This document shows positions 32,006 through 44,964 of a stretch of 64,000 nucleotides of DNA, in pieces. The stretch covers positions 41,270,001-41,334,000 of the forward strand of contig NC_081826.1 of assembly GCF_030867095.1 (NCBI RefSeq). The letters run 5' to 3'. A program made the position numbers and the translations under genes. Under the pieces are notes generated by a model. The model made no database searches, was not told the DNA's origin, and saw only the letters and a program-made list of their open reading frames with translations. Position 1 is the first letter of the stretch, and each line of letters begins with the position of its first letter. The DNA is from Alligator mississippiensis. Lineage: Eukaryota > Chordata > Crocodylia > Alligatoridae.

Positions 32006-34974
32006 ATGTTTAATTGCAGAAATACCAAAATACTCTACCCTGAAGGAAACTTTTCAACTTTTTTTGAAAGAGCTTTTTTTCTTAAGTGACAAAGTCATCA
32101 GATTAAACAACAGGCTTAAATACAACCCAAAATAATACAAAACATTTTGCTTCAAGTTGAACTAAATGTTTCAGGTTGACCCAAAATGAAAATATGAGTT
32201 TTTTCCACATTGTACAAAGAACCTTAACATTTTCCATTGATAAAGACCATCATTAAAATCTGCATGCCGGTAAAATTGCCAGTTATCTAGAAAGTTGAAT
32301 CAATATTATGAAAGATATTCAGTAGTTAGGCCAGGGGTCAAGTGGGGAAAATGAACACGAAGATTACGGCAAATTCATTTTCAAGATTGGATGAATAATA
32401 AATACAACAGTCCTTTTGAAAGTATAGCTACAGACATATTACTGTAAGTCCATATGAAAATTGAACATATAAAGGCCTCTGTGCTGGTCCAAGGGTAGAA
32501 AGTACTTTGAGGAATGTAATGCAAGTATAAGGAGTCCAGAAAAAGTAAAGAGAAAAGGTCAATCCTCAAAGAAGAAATTAATCATTCAATTCAGGCAATA
32601 CTGATACTATCTTGACATACAACCTTACAAGATCTTACAAGAAGCCAGCAGATTTTTATGGCAATTAAGCTTTCCTAAACCAAAAAAGAGTTCCAACAGA
32701 AAGACAAACAAAAGCTGCAGACCACCATGCAGCAAAAAACAAGCACTAGCACACTAAGGGAATAGGATGAGAAACTAACTAATACTGGCATTCAGTTTAT
32801 GCTAACGAATGGGGACTGTAGATGGGAATAATCCATCTGTGTGACAAACTCAAAAACTGGCAGGGAGAACCATTTATCTGGTCAAAAGAATGTCTGGTCA
32901 ATCTCTGGGGATCAATGTAATTCTATTTATTATACAGTGCCAGAGATGGATTGACATGGCTAGTAGAAAAAGCCAGACAAAAGTTTCCTCACTGTTGCAG
33001 GCCTAGACTTCCTCGGTGGTTCTGATGTGAACTCAGATTTTTCAAGTTTATATCATATGGGAGGCTTGAAAGTACCAAGTAAGTTCCCCACCAACCTGGA
33101 ATTCTACACAACAGTTTCTAGAAAAAAATTATTAGGTTGTTGTTTGAGGTTGCCACTGACTGGTTTTATAATCTTTACACCTGTTTGCATATTATAACAA
33201 GAGTAGCTATAGAGTCAATTTATTTGATTGAAAGGTCCCTACAAAAAGTTTATGCTGACAAAACCCTGAGAAAATAGGAAAAGAGAAACAAATAACAAGA
33301 AATCCCAAAGAATATTATCTAAAACCAGGTCATCCATGTTTCATGAATCAAATTCCTGACAGAGCTATCTTATTCTGGAAAAAATACAAGATAATATAAG
33401 ATAAGTAGTTGTTAGGCTGTTTGAAAAGATCATTCAATCATCACAATTAGAAGGCCTAGAGAGAACAGATTATTGTTAAATAGCCAGCAAAATATTAATT
33501 ATACAAATAACATTAATCAGTTTCCCTTAATTGCTTAAGTTTTTTAAAAGTTAATGGGAATAATTAAGCAAATAACACAAGGTTAGAAATCTGTTTTTTT
33601 CTTTAAGGACCCTTTCCTTTAACAAATAACAAACAAATCCAGGGGGACAAAAAATGAAATCTCAAATTAGAATCAGTCACCTATTGAGGAAATCCAGAAG
33701 GGATCTAAATGTTGTAACTGGCCCATTTCTCCATGACCCTGATTTTCTGTGGCTTTGCCATCTGCAGGATGTGATCCAGAATATAAGCTTTCATTTAAAA
33801 ATGTGTCTAGTCCTCATGGCTGGGGGGAAAAAAAATCATAATCATACAAAATGAATGCAAACAGATGTAGTTTTGCTTACCGCACACTTTCTAAAATGTG
33901 AAAATCCAAATACCAGACTGAAATATCTCCGAAATCCTAGGAAGTTCTTGAAGTTGTGTTTTCAAGTTTTTTGCACCTATTACATTCATCTCTGATACAT
34001 AAAATATTCTCATCAGCAAAGAAGTTGGAGCTGACAAAAATATCAGTTTTGTTGTTGTATGTGAATTATACAATAAGAATAGTTCATACAAAATTGTTTA
34101 GGATTAGACTGAAAACAAAGTTCTACTTGTTAGAGTTAGTGGATTCTAGAGGTCTGAGTCATAACTGGCTGATAGGGGGAAAAAAAGCCTTGAACTGTTT
34201 GTTTTTAGATATATTTTAAAACAAAGGAGTCAGATTCTAGTCCGTCTGTGCTGGGCTCAGGACATAGAAAAGGAGATGAAGGAAGGTGAATATACACTAT
34301 TTCTATATTTGATTCTAGAGCTTGTTCTGCCCACAGCATAATTTAGTGCAGTCTCAGTGCCCAGATGGGCTTATGTTAGCCACCAAGAATCACCAGAGCA
34401 GTATTCACACCTAGTGAGCTGGACTTCTGGCTGCTCAGCTGTGTAAGGGCTAGGGTGGTTGAATACATTCATAGAAGACTTTAGGCACCTGTGGAGTTTT
34501 CATATTGTAAAGTGACAACCACAGAGTTTGAATAACTCAGGTTTAGGTGGCAGCTAAGTGGGGATTTTGAGGATTGCAATTTGGGATTTAGGTGCTTAAA
34601 GGGGGAGTCATTTTGAAGCTGTACCCTTTGTTAGCTAATCCCATAAATTATAGCTACACTGTAACACCGTGATGTAATTGCACTTTGGGAGGACAACTAA
34701 GATAGCTTTAACTTAGTTAGCACAGGGACTAATAGCAATGTAGCTTCAGCAGCAAGGTTTACAACAACATAGATTTCAAAAGCTTTCCTGGGACCCTGAG
34801 TTTATAGGTGCTGAAGCAATGAAACTTTTGGATTGCACCCTGAAGCACTTTAAAAAAAAATTACCAGTCTATTTGAAAGTCAAGGAGACTTTTTGAAAAT
34901 GGATCTTGAAAACTTAATGATTTTTAACCTATACATGTTATAAACTTCCAGTGATCGTACTGTAGGTGCGTGCA
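32006..34974. other. AT-rich intergenic sequence, no gene seen
   Basis: About 3 kb of AT-rich sequence. The longest open frame (34219 end, 87 codons) has no domain. No transposon end or RNA gene recognised. Confidence 0.45.
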
Positions 34975-35040
34975 TGTGTGTGTGTGTATGTGTTTGTGTG
35001 TATATATATATCTGTGTATATACATATATGCATCTAAATA
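34975..35040. repeat. TG/TA microsatellite
   Basis: A (tg)n tract passing into (ta)n with interruptions (gtgtgtgtgtatgtgtttgt, then tatatatatatctgtg). Confidence 0.9.
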
Positions 35041-35799
35041 TTTCATACATATATAAAACACACTGAGTTTCAACCCTTAACAACCAAAGAACAGGACAGC
35101 ATTTTTAGTGATACTTCCCTTGTGTAGAGGTTTTCTGCAGAAAAAGAATGGAAAAGATTTAAGCTGAATTAAATACATCTTGCTATTTAAACTATAATGG
35201 GTGTGTCTACATGTGCATTTAGGTGTGACTAGATTTACTGCACAGTAAGCGAATTTGGGTAGGTGTCTACATGTGCAGGGACTTGCCATGTGCCACTGTG
35301 GCCACCATGGGGAGCTTCAGTCTCCAGCCACAGCTGCCAGAACTTGGCAGCTATGTTTGAAGTCAGACCCAGCTGTCATCCCTTGGCAGCCATCTTTAAA
35401 ACCCAGCTCCACATTCTGATCTCTGGGCAGCCAGTTCCAGTGCTCAGATGACATGCCATGGCATGCACAGAGGCAGCATGTGGCAGCTCTATTCGTGCCT
35501 TCTCTGTGTTCCTGTGCCCCCTCTGTGTTTCTGATGGTTCCTGGGCTATGGCTGTCCCATCCCCTGGTCCTGGCTGCAAGGGACAGGGTCCCCGAATCCT
35601 GCTGGCCACCTTGGTTACTGTTGCCTGGCCCATAGCCATCTCACTCCCCCTTGCTCCCCCACATGCAGTGACCACCTGCCTCTTCACTGCATAACCTCCC
35701 AGGGCCCCTGCTGCTGTCCAGCTGCTGCTGCCAGCCACGCTGATTAGGGGCTGCAGGAGGCCACTGTTGTCTTCCTGGCCCTCTAGCCCCACCACCTCT

Positions 35800-36680
35800 G
35801 GGTCTGCCACACCAGCTGGCACTGGTGGCAGCACCTGGTACAACATGATTGGGTTGAGCAGTGGGTCGATGCCTTTATGATGACCCAGGTCATCCTTGCT
35901 GACCTGCTTTACCAGCTTTGGGCCACCTGGAGCACCAGGACACTGGCATTGGGCCAGCTCTTCCTGCCTACACCCGCCTCTTTCTGGTGCTGCTCAAGTT
36001 AGCCATTCCTGCCAGCCCTTAGTACGTGCGGCACTTGTTCAGGGTGAGCAAGGCTACTGATGGAAATGCTGTCCTAGGCAGCATGCTCCAGAAGGTGCTG
36101 ACAGCACCCTCCAGGACATGCTGGCAAACCCCATCCTTCGCATCTGCAACCCCCAAGTGGTGGTCACACAGTTCTGTGCTCTGGGATTCCCTGGACAAGG
36201 ACCCTAGACAGGACACACATCCCAGTGATCTGCCCACCCCATAGAGACCACCCTTATTATAGCCACAGGGAGTTCCACTCAGTGGTCCTGCAGGCAGCTG
36301 TCAATCACCAGGGGCCTTTCACCCACATCAGTGCCAGCTGGGTGTGCATGTATTCAGGAACTAAGGGCTGGGCATGCTGGTGGAGAGTGGGTGCCTTGTG
36401 CCAGGAGTGGAGGACTTGCAGCTGAGTGCTATCATCATCCCACCCCTGCTCATCAGGGACCCAGCATACCCACTCCTTCCATGGATGATGAGGCCCTGCA
36501 CTGGGCATCTGGACCCCTACAAGGCCCACTTTAATTGATTCCTTGGCTGAACCTGTGCTCTCATCGAGTGAGCCTTTAGCCACCTCAAGGGCCACTAGTG
36601 GTCCCCCGCTGCCTACCTTGAAGTGGCCAAAGCAGGCCTGGGCCCAGGCAGGTTGCATTGGAGGACCTCCCAGGCCCAGA
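35800..36680 (+). pseudogene. Harbinger DDE transposase, broken (HARBI1-like)
   Basis: In active relatives this enzyme, with a Myb-like partner, cuts out and inserts the element. Pieces appear in order across frames. WVEQWVDAFMMTQVILADLL is near 35845-35905 and YVRHLFRVSKATDGNAVLGS near 36022-36080. LANPILRICNPQVVVTQFCA and a damaged 'GAIDGTHIP' region (first catalytic Asp unclear) lie near 36115-36220. YYSHREFHSVVLQAAVNHQG (36255-36314) and PPLLIRDPAYPLLPWMMRP (second Asp, 36458-36460) follow. The last piece is an HFN...FSHLKGH segment to about 36600, where the catalytic Glu of 'VECAFGRLKG' is replaced or shifted. Several stops and frameshifts: dead. Confidence 0.82.
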
Positions 36681-36944
36681 CGGGAGCCTGCTGCGGGGTG
36701 ACGGGCAGATACCAGAGGCCCTATGGGGCCAGGGCCACGGGCCAGGCAGCAGGGGGCATGCACATAACTGCTGGCCCAGAAGGGTGACCAGGATCCAGTG
36801 GTCCTTGTTCATGGTCTCCACTGCCTAGCTGTGGATGGCATTCTATACCTGCATGATCCTCAGGCGCTCCCGCTTCAGGGCCGATAGCTCAGCCAAGAAC
36901 GCCTCCTCCTGGGTTATGTCCTCGTCTCACCACCTCTCCACCTC

Positions 36945-37570
36945 CTTAAGAGGCTGTGACATAGATGTGTACACAGTCTGGCAGGTGGCAAATTGGCTTA
37001 GTAGTTGCACCCAGAGACTGGTAGTAGATGGGTCGGTATCAGCCTGGAAGGATGTGGGTAGTGGGGTCCCACAGGATTCAGTTCTTGGACCTGTACTCTT
37101 CAATATCTTCATCTGCAACTTGGATGTGGGTGTGAAGTGTACATCCACATGTGGATGATACTAAGTTGTGGGGTGAAGTGCACACTGCAGAGGATAGGGA
37201 ACAATTGCAGGCAGACCTGGACAGGTTAGAAAAGTGGGCAGTACACAACAGGATGCAGTACAACAAGGACAAGTGCAGAATGCTGCACCTAGGGTGCAAA
37301 AATATCCAGCACACTTACTGGCTGGGAAATTACCCTCTCAGCAGCACAGAAGTGGAAAGGGATCTTGGAGTCCTAGTGGACTCCAAGATGAACATGAGTT
37401 GTCAGTGTGATGAAATCATCAGCAATGCTAAGTGCACTCTATCGTGCATCAGCAGATGCATGACAAACAGAACCAAGGAGGTGATACTTCCCATCTATGC
37501 AGCATTGGTCAGACTGAAGTTGGAGTACTGCATCCAGTTTTGGGTGCTGTACTTCAAGAAGGATGCTCTC
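36945..37570 (+). pseudogene. CR1 RT fragment within the Harbinger element
   Basis: The plus strand encodes a CR1 ORF2 segment from [12 protein letters not shown] through [57 protein letters not shown] and NYPLSSTEVERDLGVLVDSK to LEYCIQFWVLYFKKD. It stops there, and the CR1 3' end and UTR are absent. It is closest to the outer CR1 at 5650-7712 (CMTNRTKEVILP against the same site there). The catalytic FADD region is damaged near 37145. The missing 3' end is unusual, since CR1 copies normally keep it, so a later deletion or rearrangement is likely. Confidence 0.85.
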
Positions 37571-37589
37571 TGCATGCTGTGATGTGTGT

Positions 37590-37605
37590 GGGGGGGGGGG
37601 GGGGG
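37590..37605. repeat. Poly-G tract (16 G)
   Basis: A pure run of 16 G directly after the broken CR1 3' side. It may mark a rearrangement junction or be ordinary slippage. Confidence 0.95.
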
Positions 37606-38960
37606 AGGGAAGGAACCTGAGGCCAGGGGAATGTGGGCCAGCTGGGTGGGGAAGCAGGGCAGGGGCCAGAGATAGGGGCAAGGCTTGGAGGGCCGTGCCC
37701 CTAGTTCAGGACTAACTGTGTCCAGGCTGGCATGACTGGCACATTGGCGTGGGCCTCCCCGTTGGTGATGGAGTTCAGCTGCAGCTGGTGTCCATGGCCC
37801 ACAGTGCATGGTGCTTCAGCACCCAGCCAGGGCCCCCCCCCACAGGGAGAAGCTGGCTCTTCTGACGGCTGGCAGTGATATGGCTGGCTGCTGTTTGTGG
37901 CAGGGTCCCTGAACTGCTAGTGGATATAGCAGCTGGGGAGCTGGGAGGGATGCTGAGCACCCAAGGGCCCCTCCTCCAGTGACATGGGAGGGGTCAGTGT
38001 GAGGCAGGGGCTCAGGCAGGCCATCTCTGGTAATGAAAGCTGCAGGGTTGTGACCTGGTCTTGTGGGCACGACCAGACTGACGATTGTGGTCGGTCACAG
38101 CCACCAACTGTGCCCATAAGGCCTTGACCTTTATGTGGCACTGCTGTGCCCATCAGGAGCACCCTCACTGCTGCATCCCACTCAACAGGGCCTCATAAAT
38201 GTGGGTATTCAAGCACCCTGCTTGAACTGCCTCTGGACCTCTACATCACCCCAGAGCACCATGAGATCCTCAGTCTTCTCCTGGGTCCAATTGGAGCCCC
38301 AGGTGGATGGCATAGGAGTGTGCAAGTGGATGGGGCCAGGCCTCAACCAGGGGGATGAAGATGACATGCTGCATCCTGTGCCATCTCTCTGGAACCCCGT
38401 GTGGCTGTCCCTGTGTTGCTAGCCCTGGGCAGATACCAGCAGTGCCCAGTGCAGGGGCACGGTAAGGGACTAGGGGCCATGTGGTGGAGGCAATGCCTGA
38501 CAGCACCTGCAGGCATAGGGCAGGCTGCTGGGGGCAAGCAGCAGGGAGCTGGTGCTGGTCCTACTGCCAGAGGCAGCCTGCAAGCAGCCCTGGGGAGGTG
38601 CCTGGGCTGGTGAGGGGGTGCAGCCCTCAGCAGCACCCAACTGGACCAATGAGGGTGTCCTGGCATCTGTGTGGCCCAGCAGTGACCAAACAGCAGCTCA
38701 GGTTTGCAGGCAAAGCAGGTGGAGGCAGCCTGGGGCATGTCCAGGGAAGCACACAGGTCCTACAGTGCTCCTGTGCAATGTGCAGCCTCCTGTGATGTGC
38801 CCCAGGGCACAAAATGGCTGCAGGCTTCTATAGCCTGCAGCTAGGGACTGCCACAGAGGCAGCCCAGCCCCAGGGCAGGAGAGGCATCCAGCCAGGAGCC
38901 CTGGGGCTGGGCTCAGGCCAGCCCCCTAGTAGCAAGGTAGATCCAGCACTAAACTTAGTG
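37606..38960. other. GC-rich interior and tail of the Harbinger element
   Basis: GC-rich sequence with frames on both strands. Apart from the Myb/SANT remnant on the minus strand, no domain is recognised. The final ~180 bases before 39137 carry repeated Harbinger-type motifs (cacatgtgtagat, cagtaaatt, gcgcagtaatg). Confidence 0.5.
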
Positions 38961-39140
38961 CTGAGTCACATCTACATGTGCGTTACTGTGCGCCTATATT
39001 TGATAAATGCAAATATCAAATTTAGCTGTGATTAGCCATTTTTACTGAGCAGTAAGGGCACACATGTGTAGATACATGCCTGTACTGCACAGTAAATTAG
39101 GCTAATGCGCAGTAATGTGTCTTGTGTAGACATGCCCAAT

Positions 39141-41480
39141 GATGACAAATCTGGCACCACTAAAAGAAATGGCAAAACTTCTTCGGGCTTTAATGACACC
39201 AGGATTTCACTCAAAGGTTTTTCTTTCTTGCTTCCTTTTCCTTTCCTCTGATTGATATAACTTCAGATATTCAAACTGAATCAGTTTCCTGGTATTCTGA
39301 GACTATTAGAAGTCTTAATACATATCATATTATGTTAAGTACTTTATTTCTTTAAACAACTATGCTAATTCCTCATCCGTTTTATTTGCTTTTTCATAAC
39401 AGAAGCTTCATGTGGCTTGGACCTCATATTTCATTTTATTAACCTTTCTAAGAATAATTTCCATTATTATTTTTATGATTTCCTGGAGGACTTTTTGTTT
39501 CCCCACAGCTATTTGTTTCACTGTGTCATTCTTCTAATTGACTAAAATTGCTCTCAATGGTCCAGTGACTGTGGGTTAGCAAATTCTTGCTGAATACCAG
39601 TTATGTGTCCTTTTCCCTCAGTCCTACTTTCCCTTCTTTCCACAACAAGTGGAGCATGTGTACTCCTGGTCAGATTTGCTTTTGGAGCATGCTTTAATGG
39701 TCTATTGAACAATTCCTGGATTTGGGGTTCCTTTACTCTTTTGTCATTGACCACCGATTCTCCCTCATTTTCCACCAGTTCACAAAATTGTCTGTTCTGA
39801 GATAATCAATGATCAAATTTTTTTTAAAAGAAAGGAAAATCAGAGGTACTCAAAAATCTCTCTGAACAGAGCCGTTGTATAATCAACCCCTCCGCTGAGA
39901 AACTCTCTGAATCCGGCCATTCAGAATTCCAAAAGGAAATGAACTCCCATGCACATAACTGGGTAGCCAAGTGATGTCCCAAATTTTCCATCACAGCCCA
40001 TTTTTTTCAGAAGTCTCCAACCTGTTTGGGAGCTGGATGCTGTGTTGCAGAGTCCAAACTCTCCTCTAATACATAAAACCAAGAAAACTATTAGCATCAG
40101 AAGAAAACAAGACCCAAACCTCCACACCCAATCCTCCCTTGATCCTTCATATTTTTCTAGAGACTGTAAGCTAGTTGAGGTTTTTTATTAGTGGCAGCAG
40201 TGGCAGTGGTAGCCTCATCATCACTGGTGTTCTTCCCACTGTCATCTAACTTCTTCAGAGTTTAGTTAAATGACACGGTGGTAAAAGTCTCAAATCCACT
40301 CTCCACCTCCATTTAGCCATTGCTACAGGTGGTTCTTCACAGGTGAAGGATCTCAAATCTCAGTTTTCCAAGTCCAGACTTGGCCTACATGGCAACGATC
40401 AGAATAGCAGACAGAGTGCCTCTTGAATGCTGGTGCTCTGAGGCTTGCATTGGAAAGTTAGAGGGGGGAAACAAGAGATGAAGAGACAGAATTAAGATGA
40501 AGCTGGAATATATATAACACTGATCTGAAATTCTAGTTGCTGTTTGTAGCACAGTCGGCAAGATTTAAAGTGTGCCTTCCTCTACCAGCCAAGCCTCACT
40601 AGGCATGGAAAATATTTACCTAGGTAAACATGGTTGCTGCACTCATCAGGAGCAGCCTAATTTAGAGTGATCTATATTAGTCCTAGCCAAGGTCCCTTTT
40701 GCTAGCTGTTGTCTGATGTACTCCCTATGATCACATTGTACACTCTTCTTAAGAGTTATACATTTAATGGAAATTATATCTTGAAGAAAGAGTAAAGATG
40801 GTCTTTAAAAACTGCATATCCATAAAACATCCAGTTATCTGGGACGTTGAATCAATGCTGTGAAAGGCACTCAGCCAGTAACATTGTGAAGGTCACCATA
40901 GCACTGCATAACCTCAGAATTGGTTGGACTATGAAAATGAACTGAGAAAAGGAAGACGAGATGGGGAAAAAAGTCTTACCAGGAATAAATCCATGGTGGC
41001 AAGGACTCTACTCAGTGTTCCTATATACCACCTGTTCCCTTCCAGTGCACCACATGAAGGACAAACCCAGCAGAAGTTTGACAGCATAAAATGGTTCTTC
41101 ACTGAAGCTGCAGAGGTAAAAATCATGTAATCAAAAGCTGTATCATAACAGACACACATCCGAGGACAACAATCAGGTACAGAGGCAATTTTAATGTTGG
41201 CATTCCTGAAATTTTCAGTGCTTGACTTCTCAACCTAGTAACATCCTTTACAGGAAGTGTGCGTGCGTATAATTTCTAGCTTTTTAAAAAAACAAAAGGA
41301 AATCCAGAAATTCCATCACGTCCATTAGCACAAACATGGATCATCAACAGGGTTGGAACTTTTAGAACTATAATACAGGTTTCTGCTGCTGCAGTTAGGT
41401 TCTTACCTTGTATGTAAAAGGACAGCAGAGGCAAATGGAGACATTTTGTCAATGGGTTTCACAGATACAAGGTGATTACA
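39141..41480. other. Intergenic sequence, no gene seen
   Basis: AT-rich. Short frames only, none with a recognisable product. Confidence 0.4.
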
Positions 41481-41484
41481 GAGA

Positions 41485-41545
41485 ATGGTAAGACTCCAGA
41501 ATCCTGGGTTCCCTTCCTGGCATTAAGAGGGAGTGGGGTTCTAGT
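41485..41545 (-). repeat. MIR-type SINE head (tRNA-like part)
   Basis: The plus strand reads actccagaatcctgggttcc, a short linker, then gggagtggggttctagtgg. This is the antisense of a MIR-like tRNA-derived head (ccactagaacccc... toward an ...aggattctgg region). Only about 60 bases are recognisable. Confidence 0.5.
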
Positions 41546-42179
41546 GGACACAGACTTTTTTGTTTATTTCATACAAATATGACCCCCTTCTGCCATAATC
41601 TCCTCTAATATTTTTCAGTCCAAGTCAACTGGCCCCTCATCTCAATCCCATCTTCTGCAAACAGTCAGTACTATTCTTACCCTGTCCTGAGGCCCTTGCC
41701 CAGTAAGTCTACTTTCAGACCTGGCTCCTGTCCAGTTTCCCCATTTCCCAACTCAGTTGTCCCTTCCCTGTCTCACTATTAGGTGCTCAGACAATACCAG
41801 GAGAGGGCCTATATAAATTCCTAGGGTAAACTGGGGAAAAAAAGGCTGATGTTGTGGCAGAACTGCAGAATCGTTAAAATTTTAAAGCTGAATCATGACA
41901 CAGCACTTGTTTCTGAATTACATAAACTACATCTTAGCCCTATTACAGAGAAAGAACAAGGATCTCAACTTTCTAGAGATGATGCAGAGTTTTTTCTGAG
42001 TACCCTCACTGTATCTTATATGTAGGCAAAGACAAATGTGAATGAAAACGTACACAAGGAGCAGGAAGCTGACAATGAGGAGAGGGGGAAAACCCTATAA
42101 ATTTGCTCTACCCTATTTTATGGTGAATATATTATTCAGGTATACACCATAGGTTTGCTTTAGCTATACAATAGCAGAT
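41546..42179. other. Intergenic sequence, no gene seen
   Basis: No recognisable element. Confidence 0.35.
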
Positions 42180-43396
42180 CCCTTCATTAGCCTGGTGGGC
42201 TGCTACCTGTAATCAGTGTGTAGCATGACTTGGGTCCAGGGCTGGTTTGATCTTGCCCTGGTGGCCTCTCAGTTTCTGCCTCTCTCGGTTTAGAGTTTCT
42301 CCCTTTTCTTTTCTTGCCACACCTTTGATGCTGCTTTAAGAGAAAAGAGTTGGGAGGCTTCCCCACATCCCAGGGGATCATTGATGTGGCTATCTCTATA
42401 TCCTCACTGTGACTCTGGTAACTTAGCAACTTACAGCTTCCTGTGGCCTCTGACAGACCCTCTAGCCCAGCTCACACCCTACAGGTGTTAACAGTTCATC
42501 ACCTTGGGGGAGAAGTCCTTGACTCCAGGCAGGTATCTCCTCTTGTCTAGCTTCTGGTCTCAACTCCTAGAGTTTGGGTCTGCCCCCTTCAGGATCCAGC
42601 TTCCCCTTTACGGGCTCAGCTCTTGCCCCTCAAGTGTTGTAGTTTTGCCCCTAGAGCCCTACTAATGCCCCTCATGGGCCCTGGCTGCACCCCTCAAGGC
42701 CTCTGTCTGTACACTTGCCTGTGGGCTGCAGCCTTCCTCAGCAGTGTTTTGAATCCAGCCCCTTGCAGGGCTTGCACTCCTCATGCATTCCTCAGGCATC
42801 TCTGGGACCTCTGCCTCTCCTGTCAGTCCCAATCCTGGTCCTTCAGATACAACTCTAATGGAAAAGTCAACCATCAGGCCATAACTAAAATCAAGCACTC
42901 TGGCTGCATAAGAAAGTCCCACTCATAGTCAACTCTCAGCACCTTACTGGTGATCAGCCTAGTATGGGGGTCTCAAGCAGTTCCTCTGTCTCAATCAGCA
43001 TCATGTAGAGCTCCTTCCTTGGCTCAAACCTGGAGTTTATATGCAGCTGAGGCTCTGCTCCCTGGTCTTGTGCCCTCCTGGTCACCACAGGTGGCTTTTC
43101 TTAGGCTAACTGGGTGGTCCTCAGAGCCACTTCCAGCTTCTGGGATAGAAGCTAGTGCTCTGGTCCCTGGTACTATGGGTGGTGCAGCTAGTTTTATATT
43201 AAGCAGACCACCATCCTCAGTAGTCTCTGCCCTATTGTATTAGTCCAGTGCCACTAGCTCTGTAGTAAGCACTGTCCCAGCTTAAGGTGCTTGGGTAGCC
43301 AGTTCTGCTAATCTTAGCAAGCAGCCTGACCCTGGGGTTCTCTTCACTGCTAGCTCTTTCTCAATAGTAACCTGGAGTCCCTGGCTTCCTGTTACA
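42180..43396 (-). mobile_element. LTR-like block, minus orientation
   Basis: Read on the minus strand, the block starts TGTAACAGGAAGCCAGGG and has a TATA-like box (gcatataaactcc) at about 43033-43045. It then runs into sequence with repeated 'gcccctca' motifs (42600-42720, as seen on the plus strand). The layout matches the LTR-like blocks at 27210 and 58222. The left end and target duplication could not be fixed. No gag, pol or env frame. Confidence 0.42.
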
Positions 43397-44964
43397 TAGT
43401 GGTTGGCCTAAAAATGTCTGATGACATTTTTAGGCAGATTGCAGTAAAAATGTTATTTTAGTATAATGGCAATATGGAATATAGATTGTGTGCTATATCA
43501 TATCTAGCACTAGCTTGATACGTCTCCTTACATTAGAACTAGTGTCTACATGAAAAGCTTCACAGCACGAAGTTATCTTCCTTTGGAACACAGTTCAATA
43601 ATTGCTGGGGGTCACTTAGTGCTTGAGTACTTTTTATTATATGATCTTTGTAAATCAAAGCATATATAAAAAAAAGGCACTTTACTTCAATTTTGGGTCC
43701 CCCCCCCCACCACCACCTTCTACCCTATTTTTCCTTTACTTAAATTCTCTCTTCTTTCTCCCCCTATGAGTGAAATAAGTGAGGTATTCAGTCTTTAGCT
43801 CAGAAAATTGGCTGGAGCAGCCCCCTCCAAAGCTACTGCTAATTCATCTTCATGAATCATCTATCTGGGGTGCTGCTCCTACTATTGTGTGAATGATGCA
43901 ATGTAAGCATTATCCTCCTTTTCAGACACTTAAAACTTCACACATCTAGGGCAGACACCCTGAGTGACACAGACTGCCCTGGAGTCTGGGAACTAGCAGT
44001 GGTTCTCAACAGCATGGCTCCAAGAAGGGCAGTTTTGTTGTTCTACCACCAACATACTTCCACCAGTCTAATTTGTGAATTCAAATAGCTAAGATGTTAG
44101 CACATACATTCAAGAAAACCAGACAGCAAGGAGTCAAGCCTCCCACCCTGATCTGCCTTTATGTTACATGAGGTCAATTATTATAAACTATCAATTTTTC
44201 AGGAATGCTATTAATTTAACTGCTCTATAAACTGAGTTCTCAGCAATTACAAGGCACAACATTTCAAGCAGTAGTAATTCCTGATTTTCTCCTTTTTCTT
44301 CCCCTCTTCTTCCAAGTTAACAGTTTCCAGCTGTGTGTTCTTTGGATATGTTTCCACACCAGCTTTTTCCATAATACAAAGTCGGCCTGCTTCCAAGTCC
44401 CAGATGTGCTATTTATTTACTCTGAAGCATCTGGGCCCTGACATGGTCCTGTCACTGCAACGTGGCAAACTTGTGAAAAATCAGACTGGCAGCCAGTTAA
44501 CAAGCAGTACTAGACTAGCAGGCAGTGAGAACATTTCAAAAGAGAAAGGAAAAGGGGAGGAGGAGGTAGAAATGAGGAGGGAGCAGATTTCATGTTTTCC
44601 TACACTGTTCTTGCTAAAGTTACAGATGACTAGTGGCATTAAAATTGGAAACTGAGGATTTCACTCTTTTGTAAATAGAGCCATAAAGATAGCAAAGCCT
44701 CTAGAAACAGATTGGTAGGGCTGCTGTAAGTTAAACATTCACTCCCAGATCCTCCATGCTGGATTCACTGAAAAAGCCAGATGCATGTCATTTCATGCTG
44801 CTACATGATGCTAGACATCTTATATAAGCTTATGCATTTTTAAAGACCCTTGAAATGATTGGAATCAATTGAGAATGGTGTGTTCACCTTGCCTCGGAAT
44901 TTCCCTACTTCGGTTGGTTGAAGACAAGCCCTTTGGGAGGAGTGTTTTCCACTACCGCTAAGTA
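43397..44964. other. Intergenic sequence, no gene seen
   Basis: Low-complexity C-run near 43700; otherwise AT-rich without a recognisable gene. Confidence 0.4.

Larger units (their letters stand above)
36780..38312 (-). pseudogene. Harbinger Myb/SANT-like DNA-binding protein, broken
   Basis: On the minus strand, about 38312-38215, one frame reads WTQEKTEDLMVLWGDVEVQR. This is the start of a Myb/SANT-like (trihelix) domain such as those in Harbinger accessory proteins. Further pieces in other frames include QQCHIKVKALWAQLVAVTDH. The C-terminal part, [20 protein letters not shown] (about 36930-36870), is a helix rich in Glu, Arg and Leu, as expected for the partner-binding tail. A CR1 fragment and a G-run at 36945-37605 sit between the two parts. 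Stops and frameshifts are present throughout. Confidence 0.65.
35199..39137. mobile_element. Harbinger (PIF) element with two genes
   Basis: The ends are gggtgtgtctacatgtgc on the left and, inverted, gggcatgtctacacaagaca on the right. A 3-bp direct repeat, aat, flanks both (35196-35198 and 39138-39140), as expected for PIF/Harbinger. Inside are a DDE transposase remnant on the plus strand and a Myb/SANT DNA-binding protein remnant on the minus strand, facing each other. This is the usual two-protein content of Harbinger elements. A CR1 fragment (36945-37570) and a G-run interrupt the second gene. GC content is higher than in the flanks. Confidence 0.85.
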
